A DNA stretch of 64,000 nucleotides from contig NZ_JAHBBD010000005.1 of NCBI RefSeq assembly GCF_019331775.1, forward strand, positions 78,884 to 142,883. The letters run 5' to 3'. The notes below the pieces were generated by a model. It saw only the letters and a list, made by a program, of their open reading frames with translations, had not been told where the DNA came from and searched no databases. The translations under genes and the position numbers were made by a program. This DNA comes from Bifidobacterium phasiani. GTDB lineage: Bacteria; Actinomycetota; Actinomycetes; Actinomycetales; Bifidobacteriaceae. Positions within the stretch are counted from its first letter, which is position 1. Each line of letters starts with the position of its first letter. Shown here one piece after another: positions 35,843 through 45,136 of the stretch.

Positions 35843-38179
35843 TCAGTCCACGACGACCAGCGTGACGCTGTACGCCGGGACGGGCACGGCGACGTGCACG
35901 TGCGGCGAGGACAGCCGGTACTCGCGCACGTCGTGGCGGACCCCGCCGCGCGGCGCACCGGTGTAGGCCAGCGAGCGCTTGGCCGAGGGCGGGCCGCAGA
36001 GCGTCTCCACGCGCAGGCGCGGCGCGCGGCCGGAACCCGAGCCCAGCGCCCGCAGCCCGGGCGCCACGTCGAGCGTGACGCGCACCGGCGCGTCGCCGAC
36101 GTTGACGATCTTGACGCAGCGCCGCGAGCCCTCGTCGCCGGTGGCGCACACGAACAGCCGGCCGGCTCCCCCGTCCTCCCCCGTCACCGCGCACTCGTAG
36201 GCCGTCGTGCCCACGTTGGCCGAGAACAGCCGCTGCACCTCGTAGTTGACGGTCGGCGAGACGGTCGCCGGGTTGAACTCGATGAGGTTCTGCTCCCAGC
36301 CCTTGCCGGTGATGTGGGCGAGCAGCGGGGCGTACGAGGTCATGCGCACCACGTCGCTGTTGCGCTCGCACCCGGTCAGGAACGCGGCCTCGGCCAGGGC
36401 GGAGCGCCACCGGCAGGCCGTCTCGTAGGTCTGCGGCCGCGCGGCGAAGTAGCCGTTGGCCGAGTACTCGCCGAAGCACACGCCGGCGCCGTCGCGCGGG
36501 TAGTCGTCGAAGCGTCCGGCCTGCCGGACGAACCACTCGGGGGCGTGGTAGGAGTGCTCGTCGACGACGATCGCGTCGCCGGTCGCCGACCCGCGGGCGC
36601 CGACCCGCGCGGTTCCGGCGGTTCCGGAAGCCGCCGCGGTCCCGGACCCGGCGGCCCCGTCGGCCGCGGCGGCGGAGGCGTCGCGACCCTCGGCGTCCCC
36701 GACGACCCCGGTTCCGGAGGTCCCGACGGTTCCGGTCCCGTCGGCCGCGGCGGTTCCGGCCCCAGCGGCGTCCCCGGCCACGGAGGCCTCGGCGGCGACG
36801 GCCCGCGCGTGCTCCCAGGCGCGGCGCATCGGCAGGCGGAACGGGAACAGCCCCGCGCTCATCACGCACAGCATCGAGGGGTCCTTGGCGTGCACGGCCC
36901 GGCAGATCGCGTCGTACTTGTCGACGTAGTCGGGGCCGTGGTTCTCGTTGCCCACGCCGATCATGTCCAGGCCGAACGGCTCGGGGTGGCCCATCCGCGC
37001 CCGCACCCGCGCCCATGCGTCGGTCTCGGGGTCGCCGTTGGCGAAGTCGATCAGGTCGAGGTAGTCCTGCACGACCGCCTCGCGGAAATACGCCGAGTCG
37101 GTGGCGATGTGCCTGGGGTCGCGGTAGGGCGACTGGCAGGTGATGCCGGCGAACAGCGTGGGCAGCGGCCGGGCGCCCAGGTCCTCGCACAGGCAGAAGT
37201 ACTCGTAGAACCCGATCTGGTAGCTCTGCGAGTAGCTGGATCCGTCGGCGGTGCGGAACGCCCACATGCTGTACTGCTGGCGGCGGGCCGGCAGCGCGCC
37301 GACCGTGTCCTTCCAGCGGTACTCGTTGCCCGGGGTCACGCCCTCGACGATGCAGCCGCCCGGGAAGCGCACGAACGACGGCCTGAGCGCGGCGATGGCC
37401 TCCACCAGGTCGCGGCGCAGGCGGCCGTGGCGCCACTTCGGGTCGCCCCGGCCCCAGTGGTCGGCGTCCATCAGCGACACGCAGTCGAGGTCCAGCGTCA
37501 CCGGCCCGTGCTCTGCCCCGCCCGAGCCGCGGCGCACGACGCCGATGCGCAGCTTGCCGTAGTCGGTGGCCGCGCCCGTCAGCGTGCACGCCACGCGACT
37601 CCACCCGTCGCGCGCGAACGGGTCGTCGGGATCGGGGGCGGGACGCGCCTCGAGCACGTCGCTCAGCGGCAGACCGTAGCGGTCGACCACCGACACCAGC
37701 AGCGCGCACCCGCCCGCCACCGGCCGCACGTAGGCCGAGAACTCGTAGCGCCGCCCCGCCGCGACGGCCATCGCGCAGGCGTCGGCATGCTCGCCGCCGC
37801 CGTTGTACCCGAGGTTCTCGACACGCCCCGAATCCCCCTCCATCGTCAGTCTGGCGTACCGGCTGTTGTCGTGCAGCGGCGGCGCCGGGCAGTCGGTGGC
37901 CACGCTCCGGCCTCGCTCGCCGCGGATCCGGGTGCCGCAGCTGCGGGCCGCCACGCCGTCGAAGATCCAGAACCGCAGCGGGTCCGGCAGGGTGCGCCAC
38001 CGCTCCTCGCCGCGCACGCGCAGGCCGTGGTGGTCCAGGTACACGCCGTCGAAGCTGTAGTTGTTCACCATGTTGGCGTTCAGCCCGCCGTCGGCGCCGA
38101 AGTTGATGTCCTCGAGGAACACGCCGTACAGCCGATCGCTCACCGGGTGCGTAGGGGCACCCACCGTCACCGTCACCAT
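35843..38179 (-). CDS. GH51 alpha-L-arabinofuranosidase
   Basis: Exo-acting arabinofuranosidase for arabinan, arabinoxylan or arabinogalactan side chains. Motifs: SDRLYGVFLEDINFGADGGL at the N-terminus, FVRFPGGCIVEG, the acid/base Glu in GVGNENHG, and the nucleophile in CFGEYSANG. About 778 residues is longer than short GH51 enzymes because of an N-terminal carbohydrate-binding-like domain (about residues 40-250) and a Gly/Ala/Thr-rich insertion at about 460-538 between the two catalytic motifs. No signal peptide, so it probably acts on imported oligosaccharides. Start at 38179 has only a weak ribosome site. Divergent from an RpiR regulator. Confidence 0.92.
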   Translation of the reverse strand: MVTVTVGAPTHPVSDRLYGVFLEDINFGADGGLNANMVNNYSFDGVYLDHHGLRVRGEERWRTLPDPLRFWIFDGVAARSCGTRIRGERGRSVATDCPAPPLHDNSRYARLTMEGDSGRVENLGYNGGGEHADACAMAVAAGRRYEFSAYVRPVAGGCALLVSVVDRYGLPLSDVLEARPAPDPDDPFARDGWSRVACTLTGAATDYGKLRIGVVRRGSGGAEHGPVTLDLDCVSLMDADHWGRGDPKWRHGRLRRDLVEAIAALRPSFVRFPGGCIVEGVTPGNEYRWKDTVGALPARRQQYSMWAFRTADGSSYSQSYQIGFYEYFCLCEDLGARPLPTLFAGITCQSPYRDPRHIATDSAYFREAVVQDYLDLIDFANGDPETDAWARVRARMGHPEPFGLDMIGVGNENHGPDYVDKYDAICRAVHAKDPSMLCVMSAGLFPFRLPMRRAWEHARAVAAEASVAGDAAGAGTAAADGTGTVGTSGTGVVGDAEGRDASAAAADGAAGSGTAAASGTAGTARVGARGSATGDAIVVDEHSYHAPEWFVRQAGRFDDYPRDGAGVCFGEYSANGYFAARPQTYETACRWRSALAEAAFLTGCERNSDVVRMTSYAPLLAHITGKGWEQNLIEFNPATVSPTVNYEVQRLFSANVGTTAYECAVTGEDGGAGRLFVCATGDEGSRRCVKIVNVGDAPVRVTLDVAPGLRALGSGSGRAPRLRVETLCGPPSAKRSLAYTGAPRGGVRHDVREYRLSSPHVHVAVPVPAYSVTLVVVD

Positions 38180-38225
38180 GGCACCATTATCCGGCATCCG
38201 CCCGCCGGGGCCGGCCGACGTCCAC

Positions 38226-38260
38226 AATTCACCCGCTGTTCACCCGCGGTTCGGCCGCCC
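38226..38260. promoter_or_regulatory. 11-bp direct repeats between GH51 and RpiR genes
   Basis: TTCACCCGCTG (38228-38238) is followed at once by TTCACCCGCGG (38239-38249) and then a weaker TTCGGCCGCCC. The spacing is one helical turn. AATTCACC at 38226 recurs at 39411 before the phosphonate transport genes. These are candidate operator sites for the RpiR-type protein; inference only. Confidence 0.4.
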
Positions 38261-38333
38261 GGCCCCGTCGGCTCACCCGGCGGCGCTAGTCTGGGCCCGG
38301 CCGCCCGCCGGGGCGGATAGCAGAGGAGACGAC

Positions 38334-39203
38334 GTGCACACTTCCACGGGGATCAGGGAACGCATCGACCACGTGTACCCCTCGCTGCGGCCGGCGGAAC
38401 GGGCCGTCGCGCAATACGTGCGCGACCATCTGGCAGAGTCCGCCGAGCTGACCGTCGGCCAGCTGGCCGCGGCCGCGCACGTCAGCGAGCCGACGGTCAT
38501 CCGGTTCTCACGCAAGCTGGGCTTCGGCGGCTACCGCGAGCTGCGCTACGTGCTGCGCCACCCGCAGGCGGAACGGCGCGCGACCTTCGACCCGCTGGAG
38601 GGCTTCGACCTCAACCCGTGGGACAGGCTCGAGGACGTGCCCGACAAGGCGGTGCACGGCACGGCGTCGCTGCTCGACGACCTGCTCGCCTCGCTCGACC
38701 GCAGGGAGTTCCGCAAGGCGGTGGCCTTGCTCGCGGGCGCCGACCTCATCGACGTCATCGGCGTGGAGAACTCGCTGGCGCCGGCCACCGACCTGTTCAC
38801 CAAACTCAGCTACCTGGGGCTGCGCTGCCGGATGAACGCCGACGCCTACCTGCAGCAGATCGCCGCCGGGCACCTGTCCGGGGGCGACGTGGTCGTCGCG
38901 TTCTCCTACTCCGGCGCCTCGGCGGACACCGTCAAGGCGCTGCGGCTGGCCAAGTCGCGCGGCGCGCGCACGATCGCCGTCACCAACGCGCCGGGCTCGC
39001 CGATCTGCAACTGGGCGGACGTGGCCCTGCTCGCCGGGCGCGGCGAGCGCACCATCTACGGCAACGCCATCTTCTCGCGCGCCGCGCACGTCGTCATGGT
39101 CGACATGCTGTACATGGGCGTGATCCTCAGCGACTACGGGCGCTTCTCCACCGAACTCGACCGTTCGGGCCGCACCATCCAGGACCGCGGCTACAACGGC
39201 TGA
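38334..39203 (+). CDS. RpiR-family transcriptional regulator (HTH + SIS domains)
   Basis: Regulator of 289 residues. The N-terminal RpiR winged/helix-turn-helix domain has VGQLAAAAHVSEPTVIRFSRKLGFGGYRELR. The SIS domain (about residues 125-260) has VVVAFSYSGASADTVKALRLAKSRGARTIAVTN, the phosphosugar-binding pattern. The GTG at 38334 follows GAGGAG. It is divergent from a GH51 arabinofuranosidase and upstream of the 2-AEP transport and degradation genes; it could control either. Adjacency with a terminator after it suggests it is transcribed separately from the transporter genes. Confidence 0.9.
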   Translation: MHTSTGIRERIDHVYPSLRPAERAVAQYVRDHLAESAELTVGQLAAAAHVSEPTVIRFSRKLGFGGYRELRYVLRHPQAERRATFDPLEGFDLNPWDRLEDVPDKAVHGTASLLDDLLASLDRREFRKAVALLAGADLIDVIGVENSLAPATDLFTKLSYLGLRCRMNADAYLQQIAAGHLSGGDVVVAFSYSGASADTVKALRLAKSRGARTIAVTNAPGSPICNWADVALLAGRGERTIYGNAIFSRAAHVVMVDMLYMGVILSDYGRFSTELDRSGRTIQDRGYNG

Positions 39204-39205
39204 GC

Positions 39206-39242
39206 GGGCACGGCCGGGGCCGCGCGAGCCCCGGCCGTGCCC
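39206..39242 (+). terminator. Strong hairpin terminator after the RpiR gene
   Basis: Perfect 15-bp stem GGGCACGGCCGGGGC / GCCCCGGCCGTGCCC with a 7-nt loop, 2 bp after the stop codon. Confidence 0.8.
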
Positions 39243-39621
39243 CGGCGGGCCGTGGACGCGGCGCCCGGACGCGCCATGCCCGAATCCTTCGCGGGCGCCG
39301 CACCGCATCCGCCCGCCGCCTCGCCCGCGCCTCCCCGCGCCATTGGACGGACGCCGCGCCCGCCGGGCCGCGACTACAAGACTACGGCGCCGGCGCGTAG
39401 TTTTACGCGGAATTCACCGTCCTTTCCCCGAGCTTTCTTCCGGATCGTCCCGCCGGCGCCGGAGCCGGACGGACGATGGAATCACGGCCGACACCACGGC
39501 CCGCGCCGCAGACGACCCATCCGGCGCACAACCGAACACCGATCCCGGCCGGCGGCAAGGGCCGGCACCCATGCGGCGGACGACGGCCAGGAGCCGCGCC
39601 CGCGGAAGGCAGATACGAACC
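39243..39621. promoter_or_regulatory. Promoter region of the 2-AEP transport genes
   Basis: No gene seen in this interval. ACTACG...CGTAGT at 39381-39401 forms an imperfect 21-bp palindrome, and AATTCACC at 39411-39418 repeats a word found in the GH51/RpiR divergent region. The region is otherwise uniformly GC-rich. A regulatory role is inferred from position and sequence only. Confidence 0.35.
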
Positions 39622-40422
39622 ATGCTCGAACTGAAGAACGTCACCAAGTCGTTCGGGGACGCGCACGTCCTCAACGGCATCAGCCTGACCCTCGACAAGG
39701 GCCGGATCATGTCCATCCTCGGCCCCTCCGGCGGCGGCAAGACCACGCTGCTCAACATCATCCTCGGCATCACCGACGCCACCGGCGGGCGGATCCTCTT
39801 CGACGGCGAGGACCTGACGCACGTGCCGATGGAGAAGCGCGGCTTCAACATCGTGTTCCAGGACTACGCGCTGTTCCCGAACCTCAACGCCTACGAGAAC
39901 ATCACCTACGGCCTGAGGAACGACCCCGGCCTGTCCTCCCCCGGGGAGATCCGCGAGTTGATCGCGCTGCTGGGGCTGGAGGAGCACCTCGACAAGTCCA
40001 TCGACGAGCTGTCCGGCGGCCAGAAGCAGCGCGTGGCGCTCGCCCGCACGCTGGTGATGAAGCCGCGGCTGCTCCTGCTCGACGAGCCGCTGTCCGCGCT
40101 CGACGGCGTCATCAAGGAGTCGATCAAGGCCAAGATCAGGCAGATCGTCGACCAGTACCACCTGACCACCATCATGGTCACGCACGACCCCGAGGAGGCG
40201 TGCACGATGAGCGACCGCGTGCTCATCCTCAACCAGGGCGCGATCGCGCAGTACGACACCCCGGAGAACATCATCGAGCATCCGGCCAGCGACTTCGTCC
40301 GCACCTTCATCCTCCACCAGCTGGAGGTCAAGCGCAACAACATCTATTCGCTGTTCGCCGACGGCCGGCCGGCGCACGGGGCGCCGGCCGCGCAGCCCGC
40401 CGGCCGCGCAGGCAAGGAGTGA
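39622..40422 (+). CDS. ABC transporter ATP-binding protein, probable 2-AEP (PhnT-like)
   Basis: Import ATPase of 266 residues with Walker A GPSGGGKTT, Q-loop IVFQDYALFPNLNAYENI, signature LSGGQKQRVALAR, Walker B LLLLDEPLSALD and H-loop VTHDPEEA. It belongs to the iron/spermidine/2-AEP (FbpC/PotA/PhnT) class but lacks most of the usual C-terminal TOBE regulatory domain. The downstream permease/binding protein starts 3 bp after its stop. Assignment to 2-AEP rests on the linked phnW and phnX. The start at MLELKNV is chosen from the domain; the ribosome site is weak. Confidence 0.85.
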   Translation: MLELKNVTKSFGDAHVLNGISLTLDKGRIMSILGPSGGGKTTLLNIILGITDATGGRILFDGEDLTHVPMEKRGFNIVFQDYALFPNLNAYENITYGLRNDPGLSSPGEIRELIALLGLEEHLDKSIDELSGGQKQRVALARTLVMKPRLLLLDEPLSALDGVIKESIKAKIRQIVDQYHLTTIMVTHDPEEACTMSDRVLILNQGAIAQYDTPENIIEHPASDFVRTFILHQLEVKRNNIYSLFADGRPAHGAPAAQPAGRAGKE

Positions 40423-40425
40423 GCC

Positions 40426-43293
40426 ATGTCCGTCGAATCGATCCAGGCAGGCAAGCAGCTGCCCAACATCGCCCCGGAGATCGTCAACTACGAGCGCAGG
40501 CCGTCCAAGCCCCGGCAGACCGAGCTGTGGGCGCTGCTGGCCGTCGTCGCCGTCGCGTTCGCCGCGTTCCTCGTCGTGCCGATGGCGCTGGTCGTGATCC
40601 GCTCGTTCCAGACCGGCGACGGCGCGGCCACGCTGAGCAACTATGCGGCGATCCTGGCCCGGCCCGAGTTCGCGACCTCGGTGCTCAACTCGCTCAAGGT
40701 GGCGGGCGCCTCCGCGCTGGTCGCCGTGCTGCTGGCGTTCCTGCTCGCCTACACGGTCAACTGCACGAACGTGCCGAAGGGGCTGAAGAAGGCCATCACG
40801 CTGCTCACCCAGGTGCCGATGCTGCTGCCGACCATCACCTACGGCTTCGCCATCATCTACAGCTTCGGCAACCAGGGGCTGATCACCCGGCTGCTCGGCT
40901 TCCAGCCGTTCGACATCTACGGCTTCACCGGACTGCTCATCGGCTACGTCGTCTACACGCTGCCGACCTGCTTCCTGCTGATCAACAACAGCTTCCGGTT
41001 CGTCGACAAGAAGTTCGTCATCGTCTCGCACATCATGGGCGACAAGCCGTGGACGACGTTCCTGAACACGGTGCTGCGGCCGCTGGTCGGCACGCTCGCC
41101 GTCGCGTTCATCCAGGCGTTCTTCCTGGCGTTCACCGACTACGGCATCCCGACCTCGGTCGGCGGCACGTACGACGTGCTCGCGATGACGCTGTACAACC
41201 AGATGCTCGGCTCGATCCCGAACTTCAACCGCGGCGCCGTGATCGCCGTGTTCATGCTCGTCCCCTCGATCGCGTCGATCATCCTGATGACCGTGCTCGA
41301 GCGCTACTCGATCCGCTACGCCAAGGTCTCGCAGGTCGAGCTGCCCAAGGGCCCGCGGCGCGACTGGCTGTGCGGCGCCGGGTCGGTGCTCGCGCTGGCG
41401 TGCGTGCTCTCGCTGTTCGCGGTGATCCTCATCATCCCGTTCGTGGCCGAATGGCCGTTCGACACCTCGTTCACCTGGGAGCACATCACGCGGCTGTTCA
41501 CCGACGGCTCGCTGAGCTCGGTGTACCTCAACTCGCTGTACGTGGCGGTGATGACCGCGATCGTCGGCTGCCTGTTCGCCTACGCGGCCGGCCTGGTGAC
41601 CTCGCGCTCGAAGCTGCCGAATTGGGCCAAGCGCGTCGTCGACGCGATGAGCTCGGTGATCAACACCGTGCCGGGCATGGTGCTGGGCATCGCGTTCCTG
41701 TTCGCGTTCTCCGGCGGCTCGCTGCAGAACACGTTCTGGATCCTGATCGCCGCGAACGTGGTGCACTACTTCGCCACGCCGTACCAGATGATCAAGGACT
41801 CGCTGTCGAAGATGAACGGCTCGTGGGAGACCACGGCCAAGCTCATGGGCGACAGCTGGATCAAAACGATCGTACGCGTGGTCACGCCGAACGCGTGGCC
41901 CACGATCCTGCAGGTGTTCGGCTACTACTTCGTCAACGCGATGGTGACGATCTCCGCGGTCGTGTTCCTGACCGGCGCGCGCACGCAGGTCATCACCACC
42001 GAGATCTCCGTGCTGCAGCACCTGGCCGAGTTCGACCAGATCTTCGCGCTGTCGGTCCTGATCCTGGCGACCAACCTCGTCGTCAAGGGCGTGATCGCGC
42101 TGGCCACCCGCGAGCGCGGCCGGGCCACGGTGCGCGAGCGCGTCGTGCAGGTCGCCACCGCCGCGATGACGGTGCGCCGCGACGCCAGGCTGATCGCGCT
42201 GGAGCAGGCGTCGGTCACCGGCTCGCCGGACTTCCCGCTGCCGACCTCCGGCAACCGCCGCGGCCGGCGCATCTTCACGGGCACGCTCTCCGGCATCCTC
42301 GCCGTCATCCTCGTCGCCTTCGGCTTCGGCGCATTCTCCGGCACCGCCGCGGCCGACGGCCAGGTCGTCATCTACACGAACGCCGACGACGAGGCGGTGA
42401 CCGCGTTCCAGCACGCGCTCGACGCGAACGGATTCGGGAACCGGTACGTCATCCAGAGCTTCGGTACCTCCGAGCTCGGCGGCAAGCTGCTCGCCGAGGG
42501 CCGCGCGCTGGAGGCCGACCTGATCACGATGAGCTCGTACTACATCGACTCGGCGCAGGAGCGCAACCACATGTTCGCCGACCTGACCGAGGTCGCCTCG
42601 CGGCCGCTCGGCGCCGACGGCAACTCCACCGCGCCTGTCTGGCGCCGGCCGACCACCGTGCAGGAAGGCGCGATCTTCTACAACACCACCGTGCTCGAGG
42701 ACGAGGGGCTGCCGGTGCCGGAAAGCCTGGCCGACCTGGCCGACCCGATCTACGAGGGCCAGATCTCCGTGACCGACATGGAGGGTTCCTCGACCGGCTG
42801 GCTGATGGTCCAGGCCATCGCCGACGCGTACGGCACCGGCGAGCGCGGCCGCGAAATCCTGACCGGCATCTACCGCAACGCCGGACCGCACCTGCAGATG
42901 TCCGGATCCGGACCGCTGAACTCGGTGCGTTCGGGCGAGGTGGCGATCGGCTTCGGCCTGCGCCACCAGGCGGTCGCCGACAAGACCGAGGGGCTGCCGA
43001 TCGACTACGTCGACCCCGAGGAGGGCAACTACTCGCTCACCGAATCGGTGGCGGTGCTCGACAAGGGCGACCGGACCAACCCGCTGGCGCAGAAGATGGC
43101 CGGGGTGATCGTCGACGAGGGCCGCGCCGAGCTGCTGGAGACCTACCCGGTGCCGCTGTACGCCGGAGAGACGGAGTCCGCCGACGGTTCGGCGAACCCG
43201 AAGGTCTTCCCGGATCCGCTGACCGTCGACCTGCTGCAGGAGCACCAGGACTTCTCCGAGGCCTGCAAACGCGCCGCGCAGGGCGACCGGTAG
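40426..43293 (+). CDS. Fused ABC permease-permease-substrate-binding protein (putative 2-AEP importer)
   Basis: Single 955-residue protein. Residues about 40-300 form a first six-helix BPD_transp_1 permease, and about 305-575 a second, each with an EAA-like cytoplasmic loop (MGDKPWTTFLNTVLRPLVG and MGDSWIKTIVRVVTPNAWP). After a short linker, a new helix (GTLSGILAVILVAFGFGAF, about 630-650) leads into a periplasmic-binding-type domain of the Fe3+/2-AEP class (QVVIYTNADDEAVTAFQHAL to the C-terminus). In relatives permeases and binding protein are separate, as in PhnS/U/V. The fusion would tether the receptor to its channel, suiting a one-membrane bacterium. A lost stop codon between formerly separate genes is the simplest origin. 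phnW follows after 247 bp. Confidence 0.88.
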   Translation: MSVESIQAGKQLPNIAPEIVNYERRPSKPRQTELWALLAVVAVAFAAFLVVPMALVVIRSFQTGDGAATLSNYAAILARPEFATSVLNSLKVAGASALVAVLLAFLLAYTVNCTNVPKGLKKAITLLTQVPMLLPTITYGFAIIYSFGNQGLITRLLGFQPFDIYGFTGLLIGYVVYTLPTCFLLINNSFRFVDKKFVIVSHIMGDKPWTTFLNTVLRPLVGTLAVAFIQAFFLAFTDYGIPTSVGGTYDVLAMTLYNQMLGSIPNFNRGAVIAVFMLVPSIASIILMTVLERYSIRYAKVSQVELPKGPRRDWLCGAGSVLALACVLSLFAVILIIPFVAEWPFDTSFTWEHITRLFTDGSLSSVYLNSLYVAVMTAIVGCLFAYAAGLVTSRSKLPNWAKRVVDAMSSVINTVPGMVLGIAFLFAFSGGSLQNTFWILIAANVVHYFATPYQMIKDSLSKMNGSWETTAKLMGDSWIKTIVRVVTPNAWPTILQVFGYYFVNAMVTISAVVFLTGARTQVITTEISVLQHLAEFDQIFALSVLILATNLVVKGVIALATRERGRATVRERVVQVATAAMTVRRDARLIALEQASVTGSPDFPLPTSGNRRGRRIFTGTLSGILAVILVAFGFGAFSGTAAADGQVVIYTNADDEAVTAFQHALDANGFGNRYVIQSFGTSELGGKLLAEGRALEADLITMSSYYIDSAQERNHMFADLTEVASRPLGADGNSTAPVWRRPTTVQEGAIFYNTTVLEDEGLPVPESLADLADPIYEGQISVTDMEGSSTGWLMVQAIADAYGTGERGREILTGIYRNAGPHLQMSGSGPLNSVRSGEVAIGFGLRHQAVADKTEGLPIDYVDPEEGNYSLTESVAVLDKGDRTNPLAQKMAGVIVDEGRAELLETYPVPLYAGETESADGSANPKVFPDPLTVDLLQEHQDFSEACKRAAQGDR

Positions 43294-43300
43294 CCCCCCG

Positions 43301-43322
43301 CGGGCGGGTTCCGGCCCGCCCG
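43301..43322 (+). terminator. Short GC hairpin after the fusion gene
   Basis: CGGGCGGG / CCCGCCCG stem with a TTCCGG loop, 7 bp after the stop codon. It may reduce read-through into phnW. Confidence 0.5.
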
Positions 43323-43540
43323 TTCCCGGCCCGCACCCGGTTCGCATCCGGCCCGCACCCGACGGCCCGGGAAATGCAAGAACCGGCGGATTCTCACGTC
43401 GAGACCGCCGACGCCCGCGCCGGGGCGCAGGGATTCCCCGATTCCCGCGCCCCAAGATCGGCGGGACCAGCGGGACCGGCGAGAATGCCGGAAACACGCC
43501 GATAAACCACCACAGAACAGATCAGAAGAAAGGGTCAACC

Positions 43541-44713
43541 ATGAACCGCGACTACAAGCTGCTCACCCCCGGACCGCTGACCACCACGCGCACGGTCAAG
43601 GAGGAGATGCTCTTCGACCACTGCACCTGGGACGACGACTACAAGGCCATCACCCAGAAGATCCGCGCCGACCTGCTCGAGCTGGCGCACTGCGACCCGT
43701 CCCGGTACACGGTCGTGCTGATGCAGGGCTCCGGCACCTTCGGCGTCGAAAGCGTGCTGACCAGCGTGATCGGCGCCGACGAGAAGGTGCTGCTGTGCAC
43801 CAACGGCGCCTACGGCGACCGCCAGGTCAAGATCTGCGAGCACGCCGGCATCGATCATGTGCGGTACGCGGAGCCCTACGACCGCATCCCCGACGCCGCG
43901 CGCGTCGAACGGATCCTGGACGCCGACCCGTCGATCACGCATGTGTCGATGATCCATTCGGAGACGACCTCCGGCCTGCTCAACGACATCGAGTCGGTGG
44001 CCCGCGTCGCCAAGGAGCACGGCTGCACGATGATCGTCGACGCGATGAGCTCGTTCGGCGGCGTGGACATCCCGGTGGCCGACTGGGGCATCGACTTCAT
44101 CGTCAGCTCGGCGAACAAGTGCATCCAGGGCGTGCCCGGATTCAGCTTCATCATCTGCGACAAGGCGAAGCTGGAGGCCGCCAGGGGCAAGGCGCGCAGC
44201 CTGTCGCTGGACCTGTGGGACCAGTGGAACACGCTGGAGAAGGACAACGGCAAGTGGCGCTACACCTCCCCAACCCACGTCGTGCTCGCGTTCAACAGGG
44301 CGCTCGACGAGATGAGGGAGGAGGGCGGCATCCCCGCCCGCTCGGCCCGCTACGCGCGCAACAACCGCATGCTCATCGCCCGCATGAAGGCGCTCGGCTT
44401 CGGCACGTTCCTCAAGGACCACCAGGGCCCGATCATCACGACCTTCACCTACCCGCAGGGCGCGGACTTCGATTTCGCCGACATGTACGCGTTCATCAAG
44501 GAGCGCGGCTACGCGATCTACCCGGGCAAGCTCACCGACGAGGAGACCTTCCGCCTGGGCAACATCGGCGAGATCTACCCCGACGACATCGTGCGCGTCA
44601 CCGAACTGTTCGCGATGTACATGGCCGAGCGCGGGCTGCTCAAGCCCTGCGCCGGCACCGGCGACGTCGCCGAGGCGATCGCCGCGATGGACCGGGCCTC
44701 GCAGGCCATCTGA
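43541..44713 (+). CDS. phnW: 2-aminoethylphosphonate--pyruvate transaminase
   Basis: PLP-dependent aminotransferase of 390 residues converting 2-AEP and pyruvate to phosphonoacetaldehyde and alanine. The N-terminal LLTPGPLTTTRTVKEEML, the QGSGTFGVESVL cofactor region, VDAMSSFGG (Asp contacting the pyridine N) and SSANKCIQGVPG with the Schiff-base Lys193 are diagnostic of PhnW. AGAAAGGGTCAACC precedes the ATG. Four 15-bp tandem repeats start at its stop codon. Product is the substrate of PhnX encoded next. Confidence 0.95.
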   Translation: MNRDYKLLTPGPLTTTRTVKEEMLFDHCTWDDDYKAITQKIRADLLELAHCDPSRYTVVLMQGSGTFGVESVLTSVIGADEKVLLCTNGAYGDRQVKICEHAGIDHVRYAEPYDRIPDAARVERILDADPSITHVSMIHSETTSGLLNDIESVARVAKEHGCTMIVDAMSSFGGVDIPVADWGIDFIVSSANKCIQGVPGFSFIICDKAKLEAARGKARSLSLDLWDQWNTLEKDNGKWRYTSPTHVVLAFNRALDEMREEGGIPARSARYARNNRMLIARMKALGFGTFLKDHQGPIITTFTYPQGADFDFADMYAFIKERGYAIYPGKLTDEETFRLGNIGEIYPDDIVRVTELFAMYMAERGLLKPCAGTGDVAEAIAAMDRASQAI

Positions 44714-44771
44714 CCGGCCGCATCCCGACCGGCCGCATCCCGACCGGCCGCAGACCGACCGGCCGCAGACC
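44712..44771. repeat. Four 15-bp tandem repeats at the end of phnW
   Basis: Two units of GACCGGCCGCATCCC are followed by two of GACCGGCCGCAGACC without gaps. The first unit overlaps the phnW stop codon (TGA, 44711-44713). The units are multiples of 3 and GC-rich, consistent with slippage expansion. Confidence 0.9.
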
Positions 44772-44810
44772 GACGAAGTCCGTGGCGGGGCGGGGCGCGA
44801 TACCGTCCCC

Positions 44811-45136
44811 GCCCCGCCGCGGACCGGCGCACGGCCGCCACCAACCGCCACGGCGGACCACTGCCATCGCATGGCCGCACACGCCGCCGACAGCATCCCG
44901 ACAAACCCGCTGTCGAGGGACACGACGCACCGCCCTTCGACGCAACCACCGACGAGATTCATCGCCGAGGGAAAAACCGCGGCGATGAATCTCGACAATA
45001 ACCACCGGCGGAGTGCGCGATGCCGCCCCGCCACGGACCGAGGCCGCCCAGCCGGCGCACGCGCCGGACGCGCGGCCGCCACCAACCGACGCGACGGCCC
45101 ACCGCCGCCGCATGGACTCACATACCGCCGGCAGCG
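44811..45136. repeat. Partly duplicated block around a hairpin in the phnW-phnX gap
   Basis: The block at 44811-44894 recurs in altered form at 45025-45136. Anchors: GCCCCGCCGCGGACCG / GCCCCGCCACGGACCG (44811, 45025), an exact CGGCCGCCACCAACCG (44832, 45073), then CGCATGG and GCCG-CAGC words in the same order. Between the copies sits the perfect hairpin 44953-44994. The arrangement resembles a hairpin-bearing insertion flanked by direct duplications, or two rounds of slippage. Confidence 0.6.
44953..44994 (+). terminator. Perfect 15-bp hairpin between phnW and phnX
   Basis: CGAGATTCATCGCCG pairs exactly with CGGCGATGAATCTCG around a 12-nt A-rich loop. It is less GC-rich than its surroundings. 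It may be an attenuator or terminator that makes phnX expression partly independent of phnW. Confidence 0.6.

Noticed and set aside
34005..38000. A 1331-codon frame antisense to gnd and overlapping the GH51 gene
   Set aside because: No domain, arginine-rich low-complexity composition, and real genes with motifs occupy the other frames.
33692..38320. A 1542-codon plus-strand frame
   Set aside because: Shadow of zwf, gnd and GH51 genes; no family motif and no ribosome site.
42150..42300. Separate gene start for the substrate-binding domain
   Set aside because: No ribosome site or start codon is visible before the binding-domain helix that would explain a second protein, and the frame is open; kept as a fusion, with a sequencing error named as the main alternative.
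39403..43497. A 1364-codon frame antisense to the ABC genes
   Set aside because: His/Arg/Gln-rich shadow of the permease fusion; no motif.
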